Source of the DNA: DATARH01 sp963734125
GTDB taxonomy: Bacteria > Pseudomonadota > Alphaproteobacteria > ATCC43930 > CGMCC-115725
Length of the DNA: 64,000 bases
Assembly: GCA_963734125.1 (NCBI GenBank)
Contig: CAVTGB010000021.1
Span: 62,001 to 126,000 of the forward strand
Reading direction: 5' to 3'
Made by a program: the position numbers and the translations under genes. Positions 20,604 through 29,193 of this stretch are shown here, piece after piece (position 1 is the stretch's first letter; the number at the start of each line of letters is the position of its first letter). Below the pieces are notes generated by a model. The model was not told the DNA's origin. It saw nothing but the letters and a program-made list of their open reading frames with translations, and did no database searches.

Positions 20604-21884
20604 TTATGACGGAATCCGCACGTTCATCTCGGTAATACCGTGGATCAAGTTCGAATACGCGCGCTTCGGTTTCTCGACCACCTCGATCGGCGGGAACCGT
20701 TTCAAAATTTCCTCCCACAGGATTGTCAACTGCATTTCGGCCAACCGGTTGCCGACGCAGCGATGAATCCCGAACCCGAAGGAGAGGTGCTGACGGGGCC
20801 GCGCGCGATCGATGATAAATTGGTCCGGGTCCTCGATCTCGTCGGGGTCGCGGTTACCCGAGATGTACCACATCGCGATCTTTTGACCCTTGCGGATCGC
20901 TTTCCCGTTCAGTTCGGCATCGCACAACGCGGTGCGCCGCATATGCACCACCGGCGATTGGTAGCGGATGATCTCCGGCACCATTTTCGGGATCAGATCG
21001 GGGTTGGCCCGCAGCTTTGCGTATTCGTCGGGGAACTGGTTCAAAAACCACAGGCCGCCACTGATCGAGTTGCGCGTCGTGTCGTTGCCGCCGACGATCA
21101 AGAGGAGCAGGTTGCCGATAAACTCCTGAGGCCGAGACGGCAGGTCGTGCGTCGCCTCGCCGTGCGCCAGCATCGAGATCAGGTCGAATTTCGGCGGCTG
21201 TTTCTGGCGTATTTTCCAGATTTCGGTGAAGTAGGCGACCATTTCCTGCATGACGACGTCGCGCTTTTCCTCCGAGTCGATCTCGGTGCCGGCGCGCGTG
21301 TTGACCGTGGCCGCGTTCGACCAGCGGGTCAGCGTCCTGCGCTCCGCGAACGGAAAATCGAACAGCGTCGACAGCATCTGCGTCGTCAGTTCGACCGATA
21401 CACGATCGACCCAGTCAAACACCTCGCCGCGCGGCAGATCTTCGAGGATGCGAATCGCCCGCTCGCGGATCGTTGTGGACATTTTCGCCAGGTTCGGCGG
21501 GGCGACGATGGGCGAGACGATCAACCGCTGCGCGTCATGCCGCGGCGGATCCATGGCGATGAAGCTTTCCCTCCGGAACGACAGCGGGACATCTTTGAGC
21601 GTGATCCCTCCCAACGCGGCGTCGGAGGAGTAGATCTGGTGCGAGGTGTCGACGGTCATGATGTCGCGGTACCTGGTCATCGACCAGTATGGACCATATA
21701 GAGGACTGTCGGCGAAGTGCACCGGGTCCTCGCTGCGCAGTCGAGCGAAGAAGCCCTGCCAGGTGTCCTCGGAATATATGTACGGATTACTGACGTCGAT
21801 TTCGTGCAGCGGCACAGACCAGGGATCGCGATGCGCCTCGGCCTTGAAGTCGATCGAGTTCCGCGGTGCTAGAGGCGCGTTCAT
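20604..21884 (-). CDS. Cytochrome P450
   Basis: The 426-residue soluble bacterial P450 has the oxygen-binding helix I motif GGNDTTRNS, the substrate-recognition segment VHMRRTALCD and the haem-binding loop FGFGIHRCVG with the axial Cys at about residue 376. The sequence resembles bacterial class I P450s acting on terpenoids or steroids, but the substrate is not determinable. A GAGAGGAAA ribosome site precedes the ATG. No ferredoxin or ferredoxin reductase gene is adjacent, so electrons must come from elsewhere. It heads a two-gene unit with the amidohydrolase. Confidence 0.95.
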   Translation of the reverse strand: MNAPLAPRNSIDFKAEAHRDPWSVPLHEIDVSNPYIYSEDTWQGFFARLRSEDPVHFADSPLYGPYWSMTRYRDIMTVDTSHQIYSSDAALGGITLKDVPLSFRRESFIAMDPPRHDAQRLIVSPIVAPPNLAKMSTTIRERAIRILEDLPRGEVFDWVDRVSVELTTQMLSTLFDFPFAERRTLTRWSNAATVNTRAGTEIDSEEKRDVVMQEMVAYFTEIWKIRQKQPPKFDLISMLAHGEATHDLPSRPQEFIGNLLLLIVGGNDTTRNSISGGLWFLNQFPDEYAKLRANPDLIPKMVPEIIRYQSPVVHMRRTALCDAELNGKAIRKGQKIAMWYISGNRDPDEIEDPDQFIIDRARPRQHLSFGFGIHRCVGNRLAEMQLTILWEEILKRFPPIEVVEKPKRAYSNLIHGITEMNVRIPS

Positions 21885-22527
21885 CGGGTTTTCCTCTCGC
21901 AGTTCAAAGGGGGCGTCGCCAAGATCTCCGGGTCCGGATGCGCGCTGCTTAGTTGAACCCGGTCACACCAGGGGCCAGGACCTCACCAAAGATGATACCG
22001 CGGGACGACAATGCCAGGAACGACATCAAGAGAGAAGCTCGCGCTAACTCGCGCACCGTGAGGGGGAGAAAGCGCGGGGAACGCGTAGGCCGCCTGCGCA
22101 CGAAGGCGAGTTGCCCTTCGGGCGGATCGATGCCCTGGACCTCGGCCGGCGCGCAGCGTTCGACCAGCAACTCGGTGAAGGCGCCGAAAGCGGTCGCTAA
22201 TGGGGCCGGCCGGCGAATATTTTCCCGGATGCGACCCGGAGCCGCCCATGATGGTGTGCGCCAGAGTAAGCCCGCGCTGCCCTTATCCGTCATTGGTCAA
22301 AAGGGCCCGAGTGCTTCCTCCAGTCGGCAATAGAACATTTCCCCAATTTTCAGATTTTCTCCCGTAGCTTTGGCGACAGGCCCCTAAAGGGCTGCTGAAC
22401 CTCGGCGGGTCGCGGGCAATGCCACATCACGGCGGCGGACCCTTGAGATTTTTTTCCTTATGGATCGAGCCACGGCATACTGTCCCATCCCGTACACGCT
22501 ACGGGCTTCTGAGGAGGAAAGAACGGA
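21885..22527. other. Long intergenic region without a supportable gene
   Basis: These 643 bases separate the minus-strand P450 from the plus-strand VOC gene. Open frames exist on both strands (for example 114 codons on minus, 21949-22293, and 126 on plus, 21953-22333), but none has a ribosome site, recognisable motif or convincing composition. The region must contain the P450 promoter. The last 90 bases, including an AT-rich stretch near 22445-22460, likely hold the VOC promoter. Confidence 0.5.
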
Positions 22528-22902
22528 ATGTTCAGCCATATCATGATCGGGAGCAACGACATCGCCCGGTCGAAAAAGTTCTACGACGCGCTCTTTACCG
22601 CAATGGGTGCTCAGCCAGCCACAGAAGACGCCCGGGGCCGCCTCGCTTATTCGCACAATGGCGGCCGTTTCATGGTAACCAAGCCCATCGACGGCAGCAA
22701 GGCGACCCAGGCCAACGGCGGCACGATCGGCTTTCAGATGAAAGATGTGGCGCAGGCCGCGGCGTGGCACAAAGCCGGTGTCGCAAATGGCGGCACCTCA
22801 ATCGAGGACCCGCCTGGCGTGCGTGCGAATGGCGCGTACCTCGCATACCTCCGCGACCCGGATGGCAACAAACTGGTCGGGGTTGCTCGACCGGCTGCCT
22901 GA
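22528..22902 (+). CDS. VOC-family (glyoxalase/bleomycin-resistance fold) protein
   Basis: The 124-residue protein starts MFSHIMIGSNDIARSKKFYD and has the paired beta-alpha-beta-beta-beta modules of the vicinal-oxygen-chelate fold, ending in DPDGNKLVGVARPA with the conserved DPDGN turn. Members bind a divalent metal and act as glyoxalases, dioxygenases or drug-binding proteins; the substrate cannot be told. A GAGGAGGAAAG ribosome site lies before the ATG. A strong hairpin 14 bases after the stop marks the end of this single-gene transcript. Confidence 0.9.
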   Translation: MFSHIMIGSNDIARSKKFYDALFTAMGAQPATEDARGRLAYSHNGGRFMVTKPIDGSKATQANGGTIGFQMKDVAQAAAWHKAGVANGGTSIEDPPGVRANGAYLAYLRDPDGNKLVGVARPAA

Positions 22903-22915
22903 CCTTCAAACTGAG

Positions 22916-22942
22916 GAGGACCGCCCTGTTAGGGCGGTCCTC
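22916..22942 (+). terminator. Terminator-like hairpin after the VOC gene
   Basis: GAGGACCGCCCT and AGGGCGGTCCTC form a perfect 12-base stem around a GTT loop. No long T-run follows, so it may act by stalling with Rho or as an RNA-end stabiliser. Confidence 0.65.
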
Positions 22943-23207
22943 ACATAGGCGGTGGGCTGATCTTAAGCCCAGCTGCGCGACTTGCCCCGTTCCGGTCTAG
23001 TGTGGTGCGCGATTGCCTGCCCCGGTCGCCGTGCTGGTTGCTCGGCCGCCTCCAGGCTCTGGCGAGAGTCAGCGGCGAGACTGCGGACGGCCCACTTGCT
23101 AGTAGCAGCGAGGATATCGACGCGTAGCGACTTCGCCCATGTGCTTCCGATATGCTTCCGATTGGCTCGCGGTTTGGCGCTGTGCGTGATCTAAGTGATT
23201 GAAATGC
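22943..23207. other. Intergenic stretch before tRNA-Lys, no gene seen
   Basis: A 70-codon open frame on plus (22982-23194) lacks a ribosome site and any family signal. Nothing else is recognisable. Confidence 0.5.
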
Positions 23208-23283
<76 letters not shown>

Positions 23284-23361
23284 CCGCCGCAGGCGGCGCG
23301 GTCTATAACAAAGCCTGGGTGGGTTGTCGATAGCCGTGCCTGACCGCCGGCGGCGCGACGT

Positions 23362-24621
23362 TCAGCGCGGTGCAAGCATCTCGACGGGAGTTGTCGGCAC
23401 CGCCGCCGGCACGCCCAGCGCAGCGCTCGTAGGCGCTGTCGCCCGGGAGCGCGGCGACCAGGTGAAGATCGATGACATCGCGTAGTTCCATACCACCGAA
23501 ACGCCGGCGCCGGCGAGCCCGGCCAGCCACCAGGTGGTGTGGCCGTATACCAGATGGGCGGCGATCCCGACATTGGCCGCGGCGCCGACGCCGCACACCG
23601 CATAAAACGAAACGAGGCCGGCCCACAGGCGCCTCCCGCGCAGCCGGCGGTCGCGATAGGTGAACAGATTGTTCAGGAGGAAATTGCCGGTCATCGCGAC
23701 GATCGTCGCAGCGGCCTGTGCCAGCGCGAAGGCGAGGAACAGCACATGGGTCCCGAACCACAGCGTCAACAGATGGGTCCCGACGCCGAGCCCGCCGATC
23801 AGCGAGAACAGCAGGAAGCGGATCGGCACGGCGGGGCCGACCAGCTTCTGCAGCAGCAGCATCAGGTACTCCCACGCCACCAGCGTATCGAGCTTGCTCT
23901 CGCCGTGGAGGCGGCCGCGAAAATTAAGCGGCACCTCGGCAAAAGCCAGTGGCCGCGGAGAGGAGGCAAACAAATCCAACAGGATCTTGAACCCCTGCCC
24001 CGACAGCGAGCGCATCACCTGGGCGAACGCGTCGCGTTTGATCATAAAGAACCCGCTCATCGGGTCCGTGAGGTCGGCCCTGACGACGAGCCGCGCGAGC
24101 CGGCCGGCGACATCGCTGATCATCACGCGCGAGCGCTGCCACTCGCCGACGCCGCCCTCTTTGATGTGGCGGCTGGCGATGACGATATCGAGCCGCTCCG
24201 CCTTGATCTTGGCGAGCATCGCGGGCAAGAGGGTTTCGTCGTGCTGCAGGTCGCCGTCCATGACCGCGGCATAGGGCGCGGCGCTGGCCAGGATGCCCTC
24301 GATGCAGGCCGATGAAAGACCGCGCCGGCCGAGCCGCTGCAGGCAGCGGATATTGGCCTGCTGACGCGCGAGCCCGCGCACCGCTTCGGCGGTCCCGTCG
24401 GGCGAATCGTCGTCGACGAAGATCACCTCCCAGGAAACGCCGGCGAGCACCCGGTTGAGGCGCTCGACGAGGATCGGAACATTGTCGCGCTCATTCAGCG
24501 TGGGGATGACGATCGCGAGCTCGGGTGCGCCGTCTTGTACCACAGAAGCAAAGCCGCTTGCGGCGCCCTCGGGGAAGGGCGGGGCCAGGGCTTCGGCCGG
24601 CGCTGATTTCGCGATACTCAT
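23362..24621 (-). CDS. Polyprenol-phosphate glycosyltransferase (GT2) fused to a GtrA-like domain
   Basis: The 419-residue protein has an N-terminal GT2 catalytic domain of the dolichol/polyprenol-phosphate mannosyltransferase type (AIVIPTLNERDNV, VDDDSPDGT, MDGDLQHD, GEWQRSR, DPMSGFFMIKR). It is followed by four hydrophobic segments forming a GtrA/DPMS-like membrane domain (RFLLFSLIGGLGVGTH...GNFLLNNLFTYRDRRLRGRR). Such proteins make a lipid-linked sugar at the inner membrane, used to decorate lipopolysaccharide or envelope glycans. The two parts are separate genes in many bacteria but fused here and in several relatives. It is a single gene, probably monocistronic. Confidence 0.92.
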   Translation of the reverse strand: MSIAKSAPAEALAPPFPEGAASGFASVVQDGAPELAIVIPTLNERDNVPILVERLNRVLAGVSWEVIFVDDDSPDGTAEAVRGLARQQANIRCLQRLGRRGLSSACIEGILASAAPYAAVMDGDLQHDETLLPAMLAKIKAERLDIVIASRHIKEGGVGEWQRSRVMISDVAGRLARLVVRADLTDPMSGFFMIKRDAFAQVMRSLSGQGFKILLDLFASSPRPLAFAEVPLNFRGRLHGESKLDTLVAWEYLMLLLQKLVGPAVPIRFLLFSLIGGLGVGTHLLTLWFGTHVLFLAFALAQAAATIVAMTGNFLLNNLFTYRDRRLRGRRLWAGLVSFYAVCGVGAAANVGIAAHLVYGHTTWWLAGLAGAGVSVVWNYAMSSIFTWSPRSRATAPTSAALGVPAAVPTTPVEMLAPR

Positions 24622-24756
24622 CTCACCCCATCGGCTGCGGAGGGATCTGGGGATAATCCCACATCGATCTCCCCCAAGCTATGCGGAAAAGGTTTCGAAC
24701 TGGTTGCCGGCGAGACAGCGCCGAGGCCCCCTCGGCGCATGGCTGCGCTGGCGGAT

Positions 24757-25545
24757 TCAGCAGGGCTCGGTCAGCAAGTCCGCGATCGAAAGTGGTCTCA
24801 GGTAGGTTTGATCGAAATCGGCGAGCGCCGACAGCTCCTCTATATTTTCGATGACCACGAGCTGATCCTTGATCGTCACCAGACCCTCATGGCGGAGCAG
24901 CCGCAGCACCCGGTTGACATAGGGGATGCTCAAGCCCAGCGCATCACCGATCGTCTCCTGGGTCAGCGGCAGCCGATAGGATCGCTCGTCGGCCAAGCCG
25001 ACAAGCTGCAACCTGACCAACAATTCGAGCAGCAGATGTGCGACCCGCTCCTGTGCCGACCGCCTGCCGACCATGATAAGATGCTCGGCCAAGATCGTCG
25101 CCTCGCAAGCAAACGAGCGAAGCAGTTTGCTCGCCAGCCGCGGATGGCTATCGAATAGGCCAATCAGTTTGGCCACCGGTATCGGCGAGATTTCCGCAGG
25201 GGTAAGCGCCTTGATCGAATAAAGCGCGGTTGCAAAAAAGCAGCTGCGAGCGCCGGCGAAGTCCCCGGGCAGGACGAAGCTGAGGATCTGGCGCTGCCCG
25301 TCGCGCAGGATCCGGTAGCGGATCGCGATCCCCTCGGTGATCAGAAATACCGATGTACACCGCTTTCCTTCGCTGACGATTTCTTGACCGGGGCGCACCG
25401 TGCGGCTGGCTGCCTTGAGGTCGAGCAGATCAGCCGTCTCTACCGCAATTCCCGGCAAGGTCGTGGATAACTGGCGCTTGAGAAGCCGCCTCGAACGCGC
25501 GGGTTCGATGCCTGATCGGCTTGCCACGTGTTCCTCCCCGTTCAT
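24757..25545 (-). CDS. Crp/Fnr-family transcriptional regulator
   Basis: The 262-residue protein has a cyclic-nucleotide-binding-like beta-roll (RPGQEIVSEGKRCTSVFLITEGIAIRY, VLPGDFAGARSCFF) and a C-terminal winged helix (LTQETIGDALGLSIPYVNRVLRLLRHEGLVTI). The Fnr-type N-terminal cysteine cluster is absent, so it is not an oxygen-sensing iron-sulphur FNR. It faces away from the DcaP-like porin gene across a 321-base gap, which may include its own operator or that of the porin. Confidence 0.9.
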   Translation of the reverse strand: MNGEEHVASRSGIEPARSRRLLKRQLSTTLPGIAVETADLLDLKAASRTVRPGQEIVSEGKRCTSVFLITEGIAIRYRILRDGQRQILSFVLPGDFAGARSCFFATALYSIKALTPAEISPIPVAKLIGLFDSHPRLASKLLRSFACEATILAEHLIMVGRRSAQERVAHLLLELLVRLQLVGLADERSYRLPLTQETIGDALGLSIPYVNRVLRLLRHEGLVTIKDQLVVIENIEELSALADFDQTYLRPLSIADLLTEPC

Positions 25546-25866
25546 CGAATTCTTTATGTTTCCGCGGCTGTAGCGTCGTTGCGTCAGCCGTTGTGGCGTT
25601 TTTACAACACCGTGACCGATAACGCAATGGTCGCGGTGGGCACTGTATTCTACCGAGAAAGGCGCAAAGCGAAATTACCCTTTTTATTTAACGTTGTACG
25701 GCCGGGTTGAAGCTTTCACATTGTCCTAGATGAATCTAATAGAAGAACGACAGCCTCGCGCAACCGGAGGACTGTCCCCCTTGAGCCCAACCAACAGGCT
25801 GGTCTCGCATAGTTAGTGCTGGACACATTCGGCACAAAAACGGATGAGCGTCAACGGGGGGTAACG
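25546..25866. other. Divergent intergenic region between the Crp/Fnr gene and the porin
   Basis: This stretch carries the promoters of both flanking genes. It is locally AT-rich near 25670-25740 (TTTTTATTTAACG, then TTCACATTGTCC), unlike the surrounding coding DNA. No gene is supported; an in-frame upstream start for the porin at 25816 lacks a ribosome site. Confidence 0.5.
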
Positions 25867-27534
25867 ATGAAGCACCGGCGCAACGCCGTCATCACGGCGG
25901 CCTTGGTCTGCTTGCTGTCTGTGCCATTAGCGATCTGGTCAACTGCGGCGCGTGCCGGCGATCTGTCGGAGGGGAGCGCCAATCAGGAGGCTCTCCAGCA
26001 ACGCCTCGATCAGCTTGCCCAGGTCGGCACGGCGAAACCGCAGGTGCCCCCGGGGACCTCGGCGATCGCCGGCAGCTTCCCGCGTTCCTTCCTGATTCCG
26101 GGCACCGACACCTCGCTATTGGTTGGCGGCCAGTTGGAGTTGGACGCCGAGTACTTTTTCTCGGGCGGCAACAACAGCAACGTCGGCGCCGGCTCGCCGA
26201 TCGCCGGCGTGCCCGGTCTCTCCGGTGTGCCGCTCAACTTTCCCGGCAACACCTCGAAGTCGCGCACCAATGGCATTTTCGACTTCAGCGTCTATGCCTC
26301 GCGCCTGCACGTAGAGACCCGAACCCCGACCGCGTACGGCCAGGCGCAGACCGTCCTCGAGTTCGACTTTCTCGGGTGCTCGCTCGGCGGCATCGACTGC
26401 AACAATACGGTCTCCGGCAACGATGGGCTGGGCGCCCGGATACGCCTCGCATACGCCACGTTGGGTCCGTTCGCAGCCGGGCAGATGTGGAACCCGGCGG
26501 CCGACCTCGCGTCGTTTCCTGAAATGCTCGACCTCGGCTGCTGCGCCGGCCTGTACGGCGTTGGCCGCCTACCCGAGGCGGTGTGGACGACGCAAGTACC
26601 GCCGATGGCCGGATTGCCCCCCTCCACCTTCGCGTTCGCCCTGATCGACCCCGAGGATTCCGCGGCAACGCCGGGTGGCCAGTCGCTGACGAACAACACC
26701 AATCTCGTTTCGGCGGTGGGCATCCCGGGCAATCCTTTGGTCCTGGGCACCACGAACGCGGCCGGGATCATCAACATCAACGGCGGCAGCAACCAGGCGA
26801 TCGGGACCAACCCCTTGAAGGCCGAGTGGCCCGACCCCGAATTTGCGTGGACGTGGCAGCAGCCGTGGGGCCACTTCCAGCTGCATGGCGTCGTGCACCA
26901 GGCGGCGATGGTTGACGGCGCTCATATCGACCAGCAGTACATCGGCTACGGCGGCGGCTTCTCGGGCGATGTCAAACCCGGGTGGCTCGGCTGGCAGAAG
27001 GACGACATCGGCTTCGGGGCCTTCGCCGGCAACGGTCTCGGCCGGTATGCGGGCGGCGGCGGCGCCGGCAACTACTTCCCCTATCTGGCGACCAATTACG
27101 GCGCGCCGGTGGGTCCGCTCGGCAGCACGACCGGCAATCCGTGCGGCTACGGTCATGCCGGCGTGCCGTCCACCGCGGCCTGCGCCGTCGGGGTCCGCGC
27201 CCAGACGATCCCCGAGTGGGGCACCGAGATCTGGTACCAGCACTGGTGGGCCCCGAACCTTCGTTCGACGATCGATTTCGGCGTCACCCACCAGGACGTG
27301 GCAACCGCGCTCGTCGGCGGCCTCGCGGCGGCCACGGCGGCGGGAGGCAGCACCGGCGGCGCCGGGGTCTCCGGCATCAACAAGGAGCTGGTCGACGTCC
27401 ACCTCAACCTGATCTGGAGCCCGGTGCCGTTTATCAATACGGGCATCGAATACCTCTACGGCCATCGCCAGACGATCTTCAACCAGAAGGGTGACGAGAA
27501 CATCCTCGAATACGCATTCATCACGAAGTTCTAA
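25867..27534 (+). CDS. DcaP-like outer-membrane porin
   Basis: The 555-residue protein has a signal peptide (MKHRRNAVITAALVCLLS, cleavage after AxA near residue 30), a short coiled-coil-like segment (NQEALQQRLDQLAQ), then GSFPRSFLIPGTDTSLLVGGQLELDAEYFF, the hallmark entry into the barrel of DcaP-type trimeric porins. It ends in IEYLYGH...ILEYAFITKF, with the C-terminal Phe typical of barrel proteins. Gly/Asn-rich loops between strands fit surface exposure. ATG 25867 is preferred for its GGGGGG site and signal peptide. DcaP relatives take up small organic acids; the solute here is unknown. Confidence 0.9.
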   Translation: MKHRRNAVITAALVCLLSVPLAIWSTAARAGDLSEGSANQEALQQRLDQLAQVGTAKPQVPPGTSAIAGSFPRSFLIPGTDTSLLVGGQLELDAEYFFSGGNNSNVGAGSPIAGVPGLSGVPLNFPGNTSKSRTNGIFDFSVYASRLHVETRTPTAYGQAQTVLEFDFLGCSLGGIDCNNTVSGNDGLGARIRLAYATLGPFAAGQMWNPAADLASFPEMLDLGCCAGLYGVGRLPEAVWTTQVPPMAGLPPSTFAFALIDPEDSAATPGGQSLTNNTNLVSAVGIPGNPLVLGTTNAAGIININGGSNQAIGTNPLKAEWPDPEFAWTWQQPWGHFQLHGVVHQAAMVDGAHIDQQYIGYGGGFSGDVKPGWLGWQKDDIGFGAFAGNGLGRYAGGGGAGNYFPYLATNYGAPVGPLGSTTGNPCGYGHAGVPSTAACAVGVRAQTIPEWGTEIWYQHWWAPNLRSTIDFGVTHQDVATALVGGLAAATAAGGSTGGAGVSGINKELVDVHLNLIWSPVPFINTGIEYLYGHRQTIFNQKGDENILEYAFITKF

Positions 27535-27546
27535 ACCGAACGGCAT

Positions 27547-27574
27547 AGCGGCCGCGGTCGATGCCGCGGCCGCT
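27547..27574 (+). terminator. Hairpin after the porin gene
   Basis: AGCGGCCGCGG and CCGCGGCCGCT form a perfect 11-base stem with a 6-base loop 13 bases after the porin stop. There is no T-tract, but position and strength suggest a transcript end or attenuator before the SpoIIAA-like gene. Confidence 0.6.
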
Positions 27575-27617
27575 GGTCGCCACGTCTGGCGAAGCGCAAG
27601 CGCCGGGGGGTTGCCCG

Positions 27618-28085
27618 ATGATCGAAATCATCAAAGGTCTGCCCGACAACGTTGTCGGTTTTGTTGCCCGCGGCCGGGTTACCAACGAAGAATGCGACAA
27701 TGTGTTGCGGCCGGCGATGGAGCTCTCGTTAAAGAGACACACCAAGCTGCGGCTGTATTATGAGGTAGGCTCCCGGTTTCCGGGCGCCGGGTGGGATGAT
27801 CTCGACATCGCCATCGACCACCTGCCGCAGTGGGAACGAGTTGCCGTGGTGACCAATACCACCTGGGTACGGCAGACGGTCAACGCCTTGCGCTTTCTGA
27901 TCGCGAGCGAAGTGCGGGTGTTTACGACCTTGGAGGCGGCCGAGGGCCGGGTTTGGATCGCCTCGTCGTCGGACGATGCCCCGGGGGCGAAGGCTACTGC
28001 GCAGACACGAGCGCTGCGGCGGTTTCCTCGCGCTTCGCCGCCTCGAGTCGCGGCGGCCTTCTTCTCGACCAGCTCTACGAGGTGA
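27618..28085 (+). CDS. SpoIIAA-like (STAS-fold) protein
   Basis: The product starts MIEIIKGLPDNVVGFVARGRVT and matches the small SpoIIAA-like/STAS family (about 120 residues) through LRLYYEVGSRFPGAGWDDLD...WERVAVVTNTTWVRQTVNALRFL and VRVFTTLEAAEGRVWI. Family members are cytosolic or membrane-associated lipid-binding proteins of unknown role. Here the frame continues about 40 residues past the usual end, in a Ser/Arg-rich tail that is antisense to the ispG 3' end, so the real C-terminus may be nearer residue 118. ATG 27618 is chosen because the earlier in-frame ATG gives an N-terminus foreign to the family. Confidence 0.78.
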   Translation: MIEIIKGLPDNVVGFVARGRVTNEECDNVLRPAMELSLKRHTKLRLYYEVGSRFPGAGWDDLDIAIDHLPQWERVAVVTNTTWVRQTVNALRFLIASEVRVFTTLEAAEGRVWIASSSDDAPGAKATAQTRALRRFPRASPPRVAAAFFSTSSTR

Positions 28086-29131
28086 TCGACGATATCGGCG
28101 TCCTTCAGCCGGTGGTCGGTGATCCCGCTGATATAGACCTGGTGGGTGTTGTTGCCGCCGCCGGTGAAGCCGATATCGGTTTCGCGCGCCTCGCCCGGGC
28201 CGTTGACGACGCAACCGATGACCGAGAGCGTCAGTGGCGTTGTGATGTGCGCGAGGCGTTCCTCCAATAATTCGACCGTCTTGATGACCTGGAATTGCTG
28301 GCGCGCGCAGGACGGGCACGAGATCACAGTGACGCCGCGGCGGCGCAGGCCCAATGATTTCAGCATATCGAAGCCGACCTTGACCTCCTCGACCGGGTCG
28401 GCCGAGAGCGATACGCGAATCGTATCGCCGATCCCGGCCCACAGCAGCATGCCGAGGCCGACCGAGGATTTGACCGTCCCGCTGCGCAGCCCCCCCGCCT
28501 CGGTGATGCCGAGATGCAGCGGATAGTCGCAGACTTCGGCGAGCTGTTGATAAGCCGCCACCGCGAGGAACACGTCGGACGCCTTGCACGAGATCTTGAA
28601 CTCGAAGAAATCATTGTCTTCGAGGATCTTGGCGTGGGTCAGCGCGCTTTCGACCATCGCCTCAGGGCAGGGCTCGCCGTATTTCTCTAAAAGATCGCGT
28701 TCGAGGGAGCCCGCATTGACGCCGATCCGCATCGAGCAGCCATGGTCCTTTGCCGCCTTGATGACCTCGCGAACCCGCTCGGCCGAACCAATATTGCCCG
28801 GGTTGATGCGCAGGCAGGCGGCACCGCTCTCGGCGGCCTCGATCGCCCGCTTGTAGTGGAAATGGATGTCGGCGACGATCGGCACCGTGACCTGGCGCAC
28901 GATCTCTTTTAGCGCCAGTGCCGATTCCTGGTCGGGGCAGGACACGCGAACGATGTCGGCGCCGGCCCGCTCCAAGGCCTGCACTTGCTCGACGGTGGCC
29001 TTGACGTCGCTGGTCACGGTGTTGGTCATCGACTGCACCGTGATCGGCGAATCGCCGCCGACCGGCACCTTGCCGACGTGGATCGTGCGGCAGGTGCGCC
29101 GGTGGATGTCGCGGTACGGCCGAACGCTCAT
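27994..29131 (-). CDS. ispG: 4-hydroxy-3-methylbut-2-enyl-diphosphate synthase (flavodoxin), frameshift near the 3' end
   Basis: IspG carries out the sixth step of the MEP isoprenoid pathway, reducing MEcPP to HMBPP with a 4Fe-4S cluster. The protein starts MSVRPYRDIHRRTCRTIHVG at ATG 29131, after a GAGG site. It contains INPGNIG, the TIM-barrel core and the cluster cysteines in SCPSCARQQF and IGCVVNGPGEA. At 28049-28052 one extra base moves the sequence out of frame. Corrected, it continues RLEAAKREETAAALVSAQ and stops at 27994-27996; uncorrected, it runs on to 27758 as Arg/Ser-rich noise antisense to the SpoIIAA-like gene. It follows rodZ, a common pairing. Confidence 0.9.
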
Positions 29132-29193
29132 CGTCTTGCCTCGCGGAATGGCTCTACGGCTTATAGAACGCTTGCGTGACGGAAAAAAGACCG

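Noticed and set aside
19286..20635. Open frame of 449 codons opposite the amidohydrolase
   Set aside because: It is antisense to a motif-rich amidohydrolase; no family signal.
21949..22333. Two overlapping open frames on opposite strands between the P450 and VOC genes
   Set aside because: Neither has a start signal, domain or protein-like pattern; kept only as an intergenic note.
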